NCBI GenBank assembly: GCA_028282905.1
Contig: JANQGW010000172.1
Coordinates: forward strand, 1 to 52,163
Direction of reading: 5' to 3'
Length of the DNA: 52,163 nt
Origin: Sedimentisphaerales bacterium
Lineage (GTDB): Bacteria; Planctomycetota; Phycisphaerae; Sedimentisphaerales; Anaerohalosphaeraceae
Shown in pieces: positions 43,824-51,627 of this stretch; position 1 is the first letter of the stretch; each line of letters opens with the position of its first letter. The position numbers and the translations under genes are program-made. The notes below the pieces were generated by a model. The model did no database searches. It worked only from the letters and a program-made list of their open reading frames with translations, and was not told where the DNA came from.

Positions 43824-46634
43824 ATGAGAGCAACTATTTTAATATTATTTACGGTCTTATTGAGTGTTTCAGTTGAGGCTTCATTGAAGCTGCACTATCA
43901 GCTGGATGAAGGCTCTGGAAATACGGCCGGCAGCAGTGTGAATCAGAGTTCTGGCAGTGATTTGACACTTTCCAATGCCGACTGGGATTTGGGCCTGTAT
44001 GGATCGGCGGTTAAGTTTACAACCACATCGGGTGTTGCTGACGCCGGCGACCCGCAGAGTTGGGTAATGAGCGGCGATTTGACACTGGCCTGCTGGGTTT
44101 ATATTACCGGCGGGGGCAGTTCATCTCCGCTGTTGGTAGGTACGGACTCTGATACTGCTCACGGCTGGAGACAGCATTATATGATTCGGATGACAGCGAG
44201 CAGTCGTGTTCCCAGACTATTTATTCGAGACAAAGATGCGGACACTTTAGACCTCGCCTCGCCGAGTGCTGTTCCGTTGAACACCTGGACTCATTTGGCT
44301 ATAACATTTGACTACTCTGCCACAGAAGGTGTTCTGTATGTGAATGGAACAGAAGTCAATCGTAATTCCGGTTTTACTGGGAATGGTTTTAGTGGCTGGG
44401 ATGCGTCCACCATTGTCAAGGCGGGCATCGGCAATGCTGGAGCTTCAATGCACGGATTGTATGATGACCTGCGCCTTTATGATGAGGTGCTTGATGCGGT
44501 GGCAATCAGCGCGTTGGCCAGTCGCAAAGAAGTTATCATTACAGAGACGGATAACTCTACAAAAGTAGCTGAAGGTGGAGTGGGGGGCAATCCGGCAAGT
44601 GACACTTTCACAGTGACTCTTTCTAAACAGCCCAGTGACGATGTGACGGTGACTCTGTCTGAACAGGTAGGCAACGGCAACGATCTTGTGGTTTCACCGG
44701 ATACTCTGGTGTTTACAAGCCAGGACTGGGCCGCCAGGACTGTAACTGTAACCGCAATTGATGACAGTGATATTGAAAATGACCCTGAAGTGAGCAATAT
44801 CGAATTTAGTGTGTCAAGCAGTGATCCGGGTTATGACGGTGTCAGTATGAGTCCCGTCATCGTTTCGGTGATGGAAAATGATTGCGGGGCATGGGGATAT
44901 CACGCGGCTGATTTAGACATGGATTGTCATGTGGGCTTGGGTGACTTTGCTGAGTTTGCCTTGCAGTGGCTTAGTGCTGTTTTTCCCAACAAGGCGGACT
45001 TCAATGAGGACAATCAGGTCAATATACTGGATCTGGCAGCATTGACTCCACAGTGGCTGGGATGCTCATGTCCGAATGAACCCGATTGCACAAGACCGAG
45101 ACCGTCAAAGCCGAATATTATTCTGTTTCTTGTTGATGACCTTGGCTGGAATGACAGTTCTGTTCCGATGCACACGGAGCGAACCGTCTGGAATGACATT
45201 TACTATACCCCCAATCTGGAAGGACTGGCTGAGAAGGGGATGCGGTTTTCAAATGCGTATGCTGCGCATCCGGTCTGTTCGCCCACGCGTACTTCCATCA
45301 TCACGGGTAAAAATCCCGCCCGGACGCGTATTACATCCTGGGTTGGTCACGGCATGCCCAGCAATAGTTATCTGAATTCTCCGAGTTGGACGAAAAACGG
45401 CTTACAGCCGGGAGATGGAAATATCACTTTACCAACGATCTTAAGGGATAATGGATATCGAACGGTTCATATTGGTAAGGCGCACTTCGGAAATAATGAC
45501 GGCGCCAACCCGGAAAATCTTGGTTTTGATCTGAACATCGCCGGCAGTCACGGCGGCGGCCCCTGGGGCGGCTGGATTTCTCCTTGGTTGGGTCAATATT
45601 CGCATATGTATCCAAATATGTATGACCGTCCCGCCGGCGAGCATTTGACCGATGCAATAAGCGTCAAAGCGGTCGAGGTTATTCGGGATGCGGTTTCAGA
45701 TGGTGTCCCTTTCTTTATGAATATGGCTCAATTTGCTGTTCACACGGCGATTGTAGGGCATCCGGACTATATGGACAATTATGCAGATGGCCGCCCGAGT
45801 ATCGAGCAGCATTATGCGGCGATGATTGAGCCTTACGACACTTCACTGGGGACGATTTTAACTGCCTTAAATGACCCGGATGGTAACGGTGACACATCAG
45901 ATAATATTGCGGATAATACTCTGATTATCTTTTTTTCGGATAATGGTGGACTCAGTAATCATACCCGCTCTACTGCCGGAACGGTGACGTTGGACGACGG
46001 GACGGCTGTGCCTTACTATAGAGACAAACATAATGCACCGATTCGAAGCGGCAAAGGTGCTGCCTATGAAGGCGGTTACCGGGTTCCAATGATTGTTGCG
46101 TGGGCCGGACAAGACCCTGAAGCCGGTCCGGTTCAGAGTCGTTTAGCCATATTGCCCGGGACTCATTCGGCAGAGCCGGTTCACGCAGATGACCTGATGC
46201 CGACTATTTTGTCAATTGCGGGCGTTCCTAATCCGGTTCAAAGCAGTGAGTTGGACGGTCAGGATGTGACTGCGATTCTTAAGGGGGAGGCGTTTGAGCG
46301 TGATGGCGGTCTTTACTGGCATCATCCCCATCAGTGGTATCAGGATATCGGCGTGGGTGAAGGAATTGAACCCTTTACGGCGATGCGTAAAGGCGACTGG
46401 AAGCTGATTTATTTTTATGGTGACGGCTATATGGATCAGAGTGGCTATGATCCAAGGTTTGAGCTTTACAACCTTGCTGATGATATCGGTGAAACGAATA
46501 ATCTGGCTGATAGTAACACAGCTAAGCGTGATGAACTGATTACGGAATTGCGTAACTGGATGACTGAAGTCGGCGCTCAGACGCCCGTTTCAAAAGCGAC
46601 CGGTCAACCGGTTCCGTTACCTGCGATTCCTTAG
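43824..46634 (+). CDS. Secreted multidomain sulfatase 2 (LamG, Calx-beta-like, dockerin-like, sulfatase)
   Basis: Same architecture as the preceding gene, 56 nt downstream. The LamG and Calx-beta-like parts are near copies (for example AVKFTTTSGVADAGDPQSWV), but the dockerin-like and catalytic parts have diverged strongly. Sulfatase domain about 430-936: IILFLVDDLGWNDSS, C485-SPTR followed by ITG, IGKAHFGNNDGANPENLGFD, FFSDNGG and GDWKLIYFYGDGY. It shares the C-terminal tail KATGQPVPLP with sulfatase 1. Needs formylglycine maturation. The two enzymes probably act on different sulfate positions of the same substrate (inference). Weak RBS before ATG 43824. Confidence 0.93.
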   Translation: MRATILILFTVLLSVSVEASLKLHYQLDEGSGNTAGSSVNQSSGSDLTLSNADWDLGLYGSAVKFTTTSGVADAGDPQSWVMSGDLTLACWVYITGGGSSSPLLVGTDSDTAHGWRQHYMIRMTASSRVPRLFIRDKDADTLDLASPSAVPLNTWTHLAITFDYSATEGVLYVNGTEVNRNSGFTGNGFSGWDASTIVKAGIGNAGASMHGLYDDLRLYDEVLDAVAISALASRKEVIITETDNSTKVAEGGVGGNPASDTFTVTLSKQPSDDVTVTLSEQVGNGNDLVVSPDTLVFTSQDWAARTVTVTAIDDSDIENDPEVSNIEFSVSSSDPGYDGVSMSPVIVSVMENDCGAWGYHAADLDMDCHVGLGDFAEFALQWLSAVFPNKADFNEDNQVNILDLAALTPQWLGCSCPNEPDCTRPRPSKPNIILFLVDDLGWNDSSVPMHTERTVWNDIYYTPNLEGLAEKGMRFSNAYAAHPVCSPTRTSIITGKNPARTRITSWVGHGMPSNSYLNSPSWTKNGLQPGDGNITLPTILRDNGYRTVHIGKAHFGNNDGANPENLGFDLNIAGSHGGGPWGGWISPWLGQYSHMYPNMYDRPAGEHLTDAISVKAVEVIRDAVSDGVPFFMNMAQFAVHTAIVGHPDYMDNYADGRPSIEQHYAAMIEPYDTSLGTILTALNDPDGNGDTSDNIADNTLIIFFSDNGGLSNHTRSTAGTVTLDDGTAVPYYRDKHNAPIRSGKGAAYEGGYRVPMIVAWAGQDPEAGPVQSRLAILPGTHSAEPVHADDLMPTILSIAGVPNPVQSSELDGQDVTAILKGEAFERDGGLYWHHPHQWYQDIGVGEGIEPFTAMRKGDWKLIYFYGDGYMDQSGYDPRFELYNLADDIGETNNLADSNTAKRDELITELRNWMTEVGAQTPVSKATGQPVPLPAIP

Positions 46635-46742
46635 TGCTTATTGCTTGTTAAATGAGTGTTGAAAGGATTGTTCATGTGAGCATATAGGGGGTAATGTTGT
46701 ATTAAGGGAAATTGTAGTTTTTGAGATTAAGGAATAACGAAC

Positions 46743-47555
46743 ATGAAGATTGGACGGAAAGTAACAAAAAACAGAGGTTTTACATTGATTGAACTGTTGG
46801 TGGTCATTGCGATTATTGCATTGTTGATGGCGATTATCATGCCGGCACTTGGTCTGGCCAAAAGAAAAGCGAAGGCGATCAGTTGCATGTCAAATGTGAA
46901 GCAGTGGGGGGCGATTTTTGCAATGTACACCCAGGGCAATGATGACAAATTCATGTCTCCAGTTGATAGAAACGGGCAGTCAAAGGGATTGTGGGTCGAT
47001 CCCCTGCGTCCCTATTATGGGACAGGCAGTTCTGAAACGATTCGTCTTTGTCCATCCACGTCGGTGACCAAAACGGATCCTTTCTTATTAGCCTGGACCG
47101 TATCTTCGAACGGTGGGGTTATTGAAGAAGACTACGCGTCGAGCTATGGGATCAATAACTGGGTTTATAACCCGCCTGCCGGTGTGAACTCTCTCTGGGG
47201 ATATGATACGAAGAACAATTGGAGAAAAACGACCGTTCGCGGGGCAAGTGCGATTCCCGTTTTTCTTGAGTGCTTTCGCTGGGGTTCGCACCCGGATTCT
47301 GGAGAAACACCCCCAACGCAACGGCCTCAGACTGAACAGGAGTTGTATGCTGTCGCTACTCCCGTTGGTACCCAGATCAACCGTTTTAATCTTGATCGCC
47401 ACGATGGTATAGTAAATTGCGTATTTCTTGACTATTCAGTCCGGAAAGTAACTCTGCGAGGGCTATGGGGGCTGAAGTGGCATAAGGATTATAACGCCTC
47501 TGCGGAACTTGATCGCATGGAAAATCTGGGCTGGCCAAGTTGGATGAAGAAATGA
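46743..47555 (+). CDS. Pseudopilin-like protein (prepilin leader), end of module 2
   Basis: AAGGA lies upstream of ATG 46743. The leader MKIGRKVTKNRG precedes FTLIELLVVIAIIALLMAII, a prepilin peptidase / N-methylation motif. The 270-residue globular part has a SCMSNVKQWG segment and a C-terminal FNLDRHDGIVNCVFLDYSVR stretch, a looser version of the H-X9-DG end (H then D..G..N..F.D). It corresponds to the gene at 16380 but is well diverged. Function unknown; such proteins may be minor pseudopilins of a secretion system or surface fibres. Confidence 0.88.
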   Translation: MKIGRKVTKNRGFTLIELLVVIAIIALLMAIIMPALGLAKRKAKAISCMSNVKQWGAIFAMYTQGNDDKFMSPVDRNGQSKGLWVDPLRPYYGTGSSETIRLCPSTSVTKTDPFLLAWTVSSNGGVIEEDYASSYGINNWVYNPPAGVNSLWGYDTKNNWRKTTVRGASAIPVFLECFRWGSHPDSGETPPTQRPQTEQELYAVATPVGTQINRFNLDRHDGIVNCVFLDYSVRKVTLRGLWGLKWHKDYNASAELDRMENLGWPSWMKK

Positions 47556-48076
47556 GCAAAGCGTACAGTATAATATTCACTCTTAGTGAGTTTTCTTAGA
47601 TAGAAACTTATAATGAAAACTGACTGAAATTAGTTGTAGTGATTTTTTTTTGATGTGTAGTCATGTGCGACAAAAGTAGACATTGGATATCAACGACTAT
47701 TCATATCTTTCATGCCCTTGTTTAAATAGGTGAAGACAGGATTTTCCGTCAAACGATGTAATAATAATGGCTCTAATACTATTTTTTGACATTATTCATC
47801 TATTGCATTCAATTAAATGCGGAGTGAACGGAGCGGTTTTTATAAACAATCAATAAGAGGCCTCCAATGTCTGTATTTATTTTGTAAGTATTCAAGTCTG
47901 GCGGTCAGTTTTTGTCAAAAAAAGGGCTTTTTTAGTTTTTTTTTGCTCCTTAGAACAAAAAAAATGCGTATTTATTAAAAAGTCATTCAGGATTTCCTGT
48001 TTTGGGTCATTAAGCTATGCTCATCAGATGAATTGATGGTGAATGAGCCAATATTAATAGATAATGGGGTCTCAAA
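47556..48076. other. Intergenic region upstream of ECF/FecR module 3
   Basis: About 520 nt of AT-rich sequence with several homopolymer T and A runs (around 47645, 47925 and 47935-47975). No gene, strong hairpin or convincing sigma-70 promoter was recognised. It probably carries the promoter of the sigma gene. Confidence 0.4.
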
Positions 48077-48604
48077 ATGGACAGCGGGACTGAAAAAAGT
48101 GCTCTTTTTTTCAAGCTCTACACAGGTGTGAGTAACCGGATCTATTCATACCTGATTATCATGGTCCATGACCGGGACGCCGCGGAAGAGTTGGCACAGG
48201 AAACCGCCACAATTCTTTGGTCCAAATTCGATGACTATGAAGAAGGAACCAATTTTGGGGCTTGGGCGATTTCGATTGCACGCTTAAAAGCACTGGAGTA
48301 TCTGCGGAAGAGAAAACGCTCTCAGATGATTTTTAATGACCGCTTTTACGAAATGGTGGCGGATCGTGCCGCACAGTCATCTGAAGAATTGCCCGATCAC
48401 GTCGAAGCGCTCCGGAAATGCCTTGAAAAACTCTCCGAGAACCAAAAAAAACTACTGGCCATGAGGTTCAAGAAGAATGATTCGATTAAAAAAATCTCTC
48501 AAATCACAGGCCGGCCGCTGGGCAGTTTATACCACTTTTTCTCAAAAATGATCAGAGCACTGCGTGACTGTATTAATAAACAGCTCATTCAGCACATGAG
48601 ATAA
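48077..48604 (+). CDS. ECF-family RNA polymerase sigma factor (module 3)
   Basis: 175 residues. Region 2: MVHDRDAAEELAQET and GTNFGAWAISIARLKALEYL. Region 4: LEKLSENQKKLLAMRF, then the helix-turn-helix DSIKKISQITGRPLGSLYHF. The anti-sigma gene follows after 3 nt. The RBS region is weak (GGGG at 48065-48068). Third copy of the same two-gene layout in the window; it should direct RNA polymerase to its own promoter class, which I could not define by eye. Confidence 0.93.
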   Translation: MDSGTEKSALFFKLYTGVSNRIYSYLIIMVHDRDAAEELAQETATILWSKFDDYEEGTNFGAWAISIARLKALEYLRKRKRSQMIFNDRFYEMVADRAAQSSEELPDHVEALRKCLEKLSENQKKLLAMRFKKNDSIKKISQITGRPLGSLYHFFSKMIRALRDCINKQLIQHMR

Positions 48605-48607
48605 TAT

Positions 48608-50299
48608 ATGAAACAAAACACAGACAATAATGACATCTTTAATCTTTTGATCCTGTTGCTCGAGGATGACTTGGACGATGCGCAGCGAGTCCGTTTGATT
48701 GAGTGGAGTCAAACGGATCCGGACGCGGTTGATAAGTACCATGATTTCCTTCGAGATTATTCGATTATCAGTAACGAAATCGCCGGTCAGGTCGAATACG
48801 GCGCCTCAACGGATACTCAATTTGATCAGGCATTATGGTCGGCATTGGCGGAAGATGAAAAAGCCGCACCGACCGTTGAGATTGAAACCCCGATAGCTGA
48901 AATTCATCCCGTCAAGGTGCTGAAAGCTGAGAAACCGCCTCGGGTCATCAATAAATTTTCTCTATATTCAGCCATCATTTCGATGGCGGCTGTCGTTTTC
49001 CTTCTGGTTTACATTCAGGTCGCTCCGCCGCCGGCCGCTTCAGTGGCGATGATCTCCGGCAGTGTTCACGCAGAATGGTCAAGCAACGAGCATCCAACCG
49101 CAATTGGTGATCGGTTATGGGACAATGAAGGACCGCGTTGGCTGCACAAAGGAACCGTCAAGATTGAGTTTGATTACGGCGCCGAGGTCATTATTGAGGG
49201 GCCGGCTGAATTTGAACTGGAAAGCCCTGACGAGATGACGTTGCTTTCCGGACGTCTTTTTGCAGCGGTTCCGGAACGGGCCACCGGATTTACGGTTCAC
49301 ACGCCCAATTCGACGGTGATTGATCTGGGGACGGAGTTTGGCATTCAGGTGGATTATGATGGCAGTACGGGCGTCCACATGTTCAAAGGCAAGGCGTCGC
49401 TGGTGCCGGGTGCTCCGGGCGAAAAGCAAGTGGGACTTGAGTTGCTTGCCGGGCGGGCTAAAGCCGTTACACGCAATGGACAAGTTCAGGATATTGCCCT
49501 GAAAAATCAGGCATTTGTTCGCAAAATTAATTCCGAAGCGGGGATTGTCTGGCGAGGCGAGGATTTGAATTTGGCGGATATTGTCGGCGGGGGCAGCGGG
49601 TTTGGAACTGGTCGCCAAGGATATGGTGTACATCTGGAAACAGGCAAGCTGACGGTGCCGCGAACGATTATGTTTCTTCATCAGCCCGGACCGTTTGGTG
49701 TTAGAGCCGCGAATGAATTCGATTTTGTCGATTGTGTTTTTGTACCCGATGGCGGCATAGGTGATGTTGAAATCAGCACAACGGGCGTTGTATTCAACGA
49801 CTGCCCCGATACCGGCGGTTTTTCCTGGGGTGACCCCATTAACGGCGGTTTAATGTATCATGGTAACTCACGTGAACCGGAACGGCATCTTGAAATGCTG
49901 CTTGATGGTGTTGTGTACGGGACCAAAGAGCGACCGGCAGTTTACATGCACGGTAACTTAGGGATTACATTTGATCTTGAGGCAATTCGCAGGGCTATCC
50001 CCGGCGTCAAGATGACGCATTTGACATCGCTGTGCGGAATCAGCCAAACCGTCGTTGATGATCCGACGTATGGGGATATTCCCAGTGTCAGGCCGATCGC
50101 CGACTTGTGGGTTCTGGTGGACGGCGAATCGCGGTTCAGCAGTCGCGGCATGATGATTGCTACTCCGCCGAAAGAAATGAATATCCCCTTGACCGATAAA
50201 GACCGCTTCTTGACATTTGTGGTAACGGATGCTGACGGGCTAAACGGGTTTGACTGGGGGATTTTTGCCGAGCCGGTGATCCATTTGGTTGAAAGATAG
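48608..50299 (+). CDS. FecR-like transmembrane anti-sigma factor with C-terminal NPCBM-like domain (module 3)
   Basis: 563 residues: cytoplasmic helices (1-60), motif LWSALAEDEKAAP (76-88), TM helix (about 119-138), FecR domain (about 143-270; GTVKIEFDYGAEVIIEGP, FTVHTPNSTVIDLGTEFGI, HMFKGKASLV), a glycine-rich linker (IVGGGSGFGTG, also present in module 1) and an NPCBM-like C-terminus (VYMHGNLGITFDLEAIRR, then LCGIS, LWVLVDGES, FLTFVVTDADG and DWGIFAEPV). Clear paralogue of the protein at 14564 over the full length. Predicted topology puts the NPCBM-like fold outside the cytoplasmic membrane, where glycan binding could alter sigma sequestration (inference). Confidence 0.88.
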   Translation: MKQNTDNNDIFNLLILLLEDDLDDAQRVRLIEWSQTDPDAVDKYHDFLRDYSIISNEIAGQVEYGASTDTQFDQALWSALAEDEKAAPTVEIETPIAEIHPVKVLKAEKPPRVINKFSLYSAIISMAAVVFLLVYIQVAPPPAASVAMISGSVHAEWSSNEHPTAIGDRLWDNEGPRWLHKGTVKIEFDYGAEVIIEGPAEFELESPDEMTLLSGRLFAAVPERATGFTVHTPNSTVIDLGTEFGIQVDYDGSTGVHMFKGKASLVPGAPGEKQVGLELLAGRAKAVTRNGQVQDIALKNQAFVRKINSEAGIVWRGEDLNLADIVGGGSGFGTGRQGYGVHLETGKLTVPRTIMFLHQPGPFGVRAANEFDFVDCVFVPDGGIGDVEISTTGVVFNDCPDTGGFSWGDPINGGLMYHGNSREPERHLEMLLDGVVYGTKERPAVYMHGNLGITFDLEAIRRAIPGVKMTHLTSLCGISQTVVDDPTYGDIPSVRPIADLWVLVDGESRFSSRGMMIATPPKEMNIPLTDKDRFLTFVVTDADGLNGFDWGIFAEPVIHLVER

Positions 50300-50656
50300 A
50301 GTGAAGAAATCTATAGACAGCCTGCAATTGTCTGATCAGGCGATTGATTGAAATAGCATTTACAGAAAGACAAAAGCGAACCAGCGTTCTACTTTGGACG
50401 GAAGACGCTGGCCCGCTGGTGAGTCGTGGGCTTTTTTTGCGCCTTCACGACAATAAACTAAACAGTATGTGCAAATTTAATTGAAAAGTCAAGATTGAAA
50501 TTTCAGTTACAAGACGGTTAAGGTCGTCAAAAACAGAGAATTGTTATGCCGGTTCACTCAATATGTGAACTTAAATGAAATGTGTGGTGTGTGTAAATGA
50601 AGGTTGCGTGTGTGACGTGGCCCGAGAAACGAAGTTAAGTGTTTTTGAGGAGTAGG
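50300..50656. other. Intergenic region with terminator between module 3 and the PEP-CTERM genes
   Basis: About 355 nt. It contains the strong terminator at 50381-50438. The remaining stretch (50440-50645) has no gene; GAGGAG at 50647-50652 is the RBS of the next gene. Confidence 0.5.
50381..50438 (+). terminator. Rho-independent terminator of ECF/FecR module 3
   Basis: A stem CCAGCGT/ACGCTGG (50381-50387 and 50405-50411) is followed by a second stem closed by GCCC/GGGC (50411-50414 and 50428-50431) that runs directly into seven T (50432-50438). This is the best intrinsic terminator in the window and separates the sigma/anti-sigma unit from the downstream secreted genes. Confidence 0.8.
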
Positions 50657-51382
50657 ATGATGAAAAGTAGAAAGATATTATATGTTTTGGGAATGCTGGC
50701 AATGATGGTTTCTATGGCAAATGCAGCGTTGTTAAATCTTGATTTTCAGACGGCTGATTCTGTGGATTATCCGGGCTGGGGTGAAGATGCGGTTGTTGAA
50801 ACAGCAGCCGGGTATACTGCGTTCAATGTGGAACAGTTAGGCGGCGGCACAGATGCTGGCCCCGTTGCGCCTGTGACTGTTGACGGAATCACCTTTGAGA
50901 TCACCAGCAATGTGACCGGATGGGCGGGTGAAGGCGGAGATGATCTGCTTGAGGATTATATCTATGTCCCTGCAGTAGATGTTGCTGATGGAACATCGTT
51001 TGGTTCGTCGAATCCGATCAATTGGTCTATTACAGGGTTGGATGCCGACACGGACTACTACCTGACGCTTTACTCCGGGCCGTTTGTTGGCTGGCGTGGT
51101 CTTGATTTTGTGATCAATGGCGTTGCCGTTCAGCTCGACCAGGGGACTGGGGTTTGGGAACATGCCCACAAAACGGTTATGATCACATCGGATGCGACCG
51201 GTGCGATTCTTGGCACCGTTACCGGCGCTGACTTTAGTGAACTTCTTGGCCAAGACCCCGGTACTGCTCTTGCTGCGGAAGGCAACTGGGGCGGCCTGGA
51301 CCTGGCTGAAGTTCCGGAACCGGCGACAATGGTTCTGCTGGGACTGGGTGGTTTGACACTGTTCAGACGTCGTCGATCCTAA
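50657..51382 (+). CDS. Secreted PEP-CTERM protein of unknown function
   Basis: GAGGAG is followed by ATG 50657 or 50660 (spacing 4 or 7). About 241 residues: a signal peptide (VLGMLAMMVSMANA), a beta-rich body, and the sorting tail VPEPATMVLLGLGGLTLFRR. No catalytic motif was seen. The core INWSITGLDADTDYYLTLY plus RGLDFVINGVAV is shared with the next gene (INWKVTGLEADTNYILTLY, RGLDFVANGE), which defines a small paralogous family, probably a jelly-roll or CBM-type fold (inference). Located directly after ECF module 3 and a candidate target of it. Confidence 0.85.
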   Translation: MMKSRKILYVLGMLAMMVSMANAALLNLDFQTADSVDYPGWGEDAVVETAAGYTAFNVEQLGGGTDAGPVAPVTVDGITFEITSNVTGWAGEGGDDLLEDYIYVPAVDVADGTSFGSSNPINWSITGLDADTDYYLTLYSGPFVGWRGLDFVINGVAVQLDQGTGVWEHAHKTVMITSDATGAILGTVTGADFSELLGQDPGTALAAEGNWGGLDLAEVPEPATMVLLGLGGLTLFRRRRS

Positions 51383-51396
51383 AGAAGTTTTTTAAA

Positions 51397-51430
51397 GATT
51401 GGGCGGCTTGCCGTTTGTGGCCGCTCAATC
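51397..51430 (+). terminator. Hairpin after the PEP-CTERM gene
   Basis: GATTGGGCGGC (51397-51407) pairs with GCCGCTCAATC (51420-51430, one wobble) around a 12-nt loop, 14 nt after the stop. ATTTATGG follows, so the U-tract is poor. Confidence 0.6.
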
Positions 51431-51627
51431 ATTTATGGTTTGTTGTGAAAGTTGTACTTTTCGACAAGTTAAAATTGAGTAAACCGGCGAGTAAATCTTT
51501 GATGATGTATTTGGGGGAGGAGTGACAGGCAGGCTTTTTAAGAGTTGAATTGACATATGTTATTGGGTGGGCTGCGAGAAGAATCGTGCAGCAGAATAAA
51601 TGATTACTTTAATTTTATAGGAGAACA

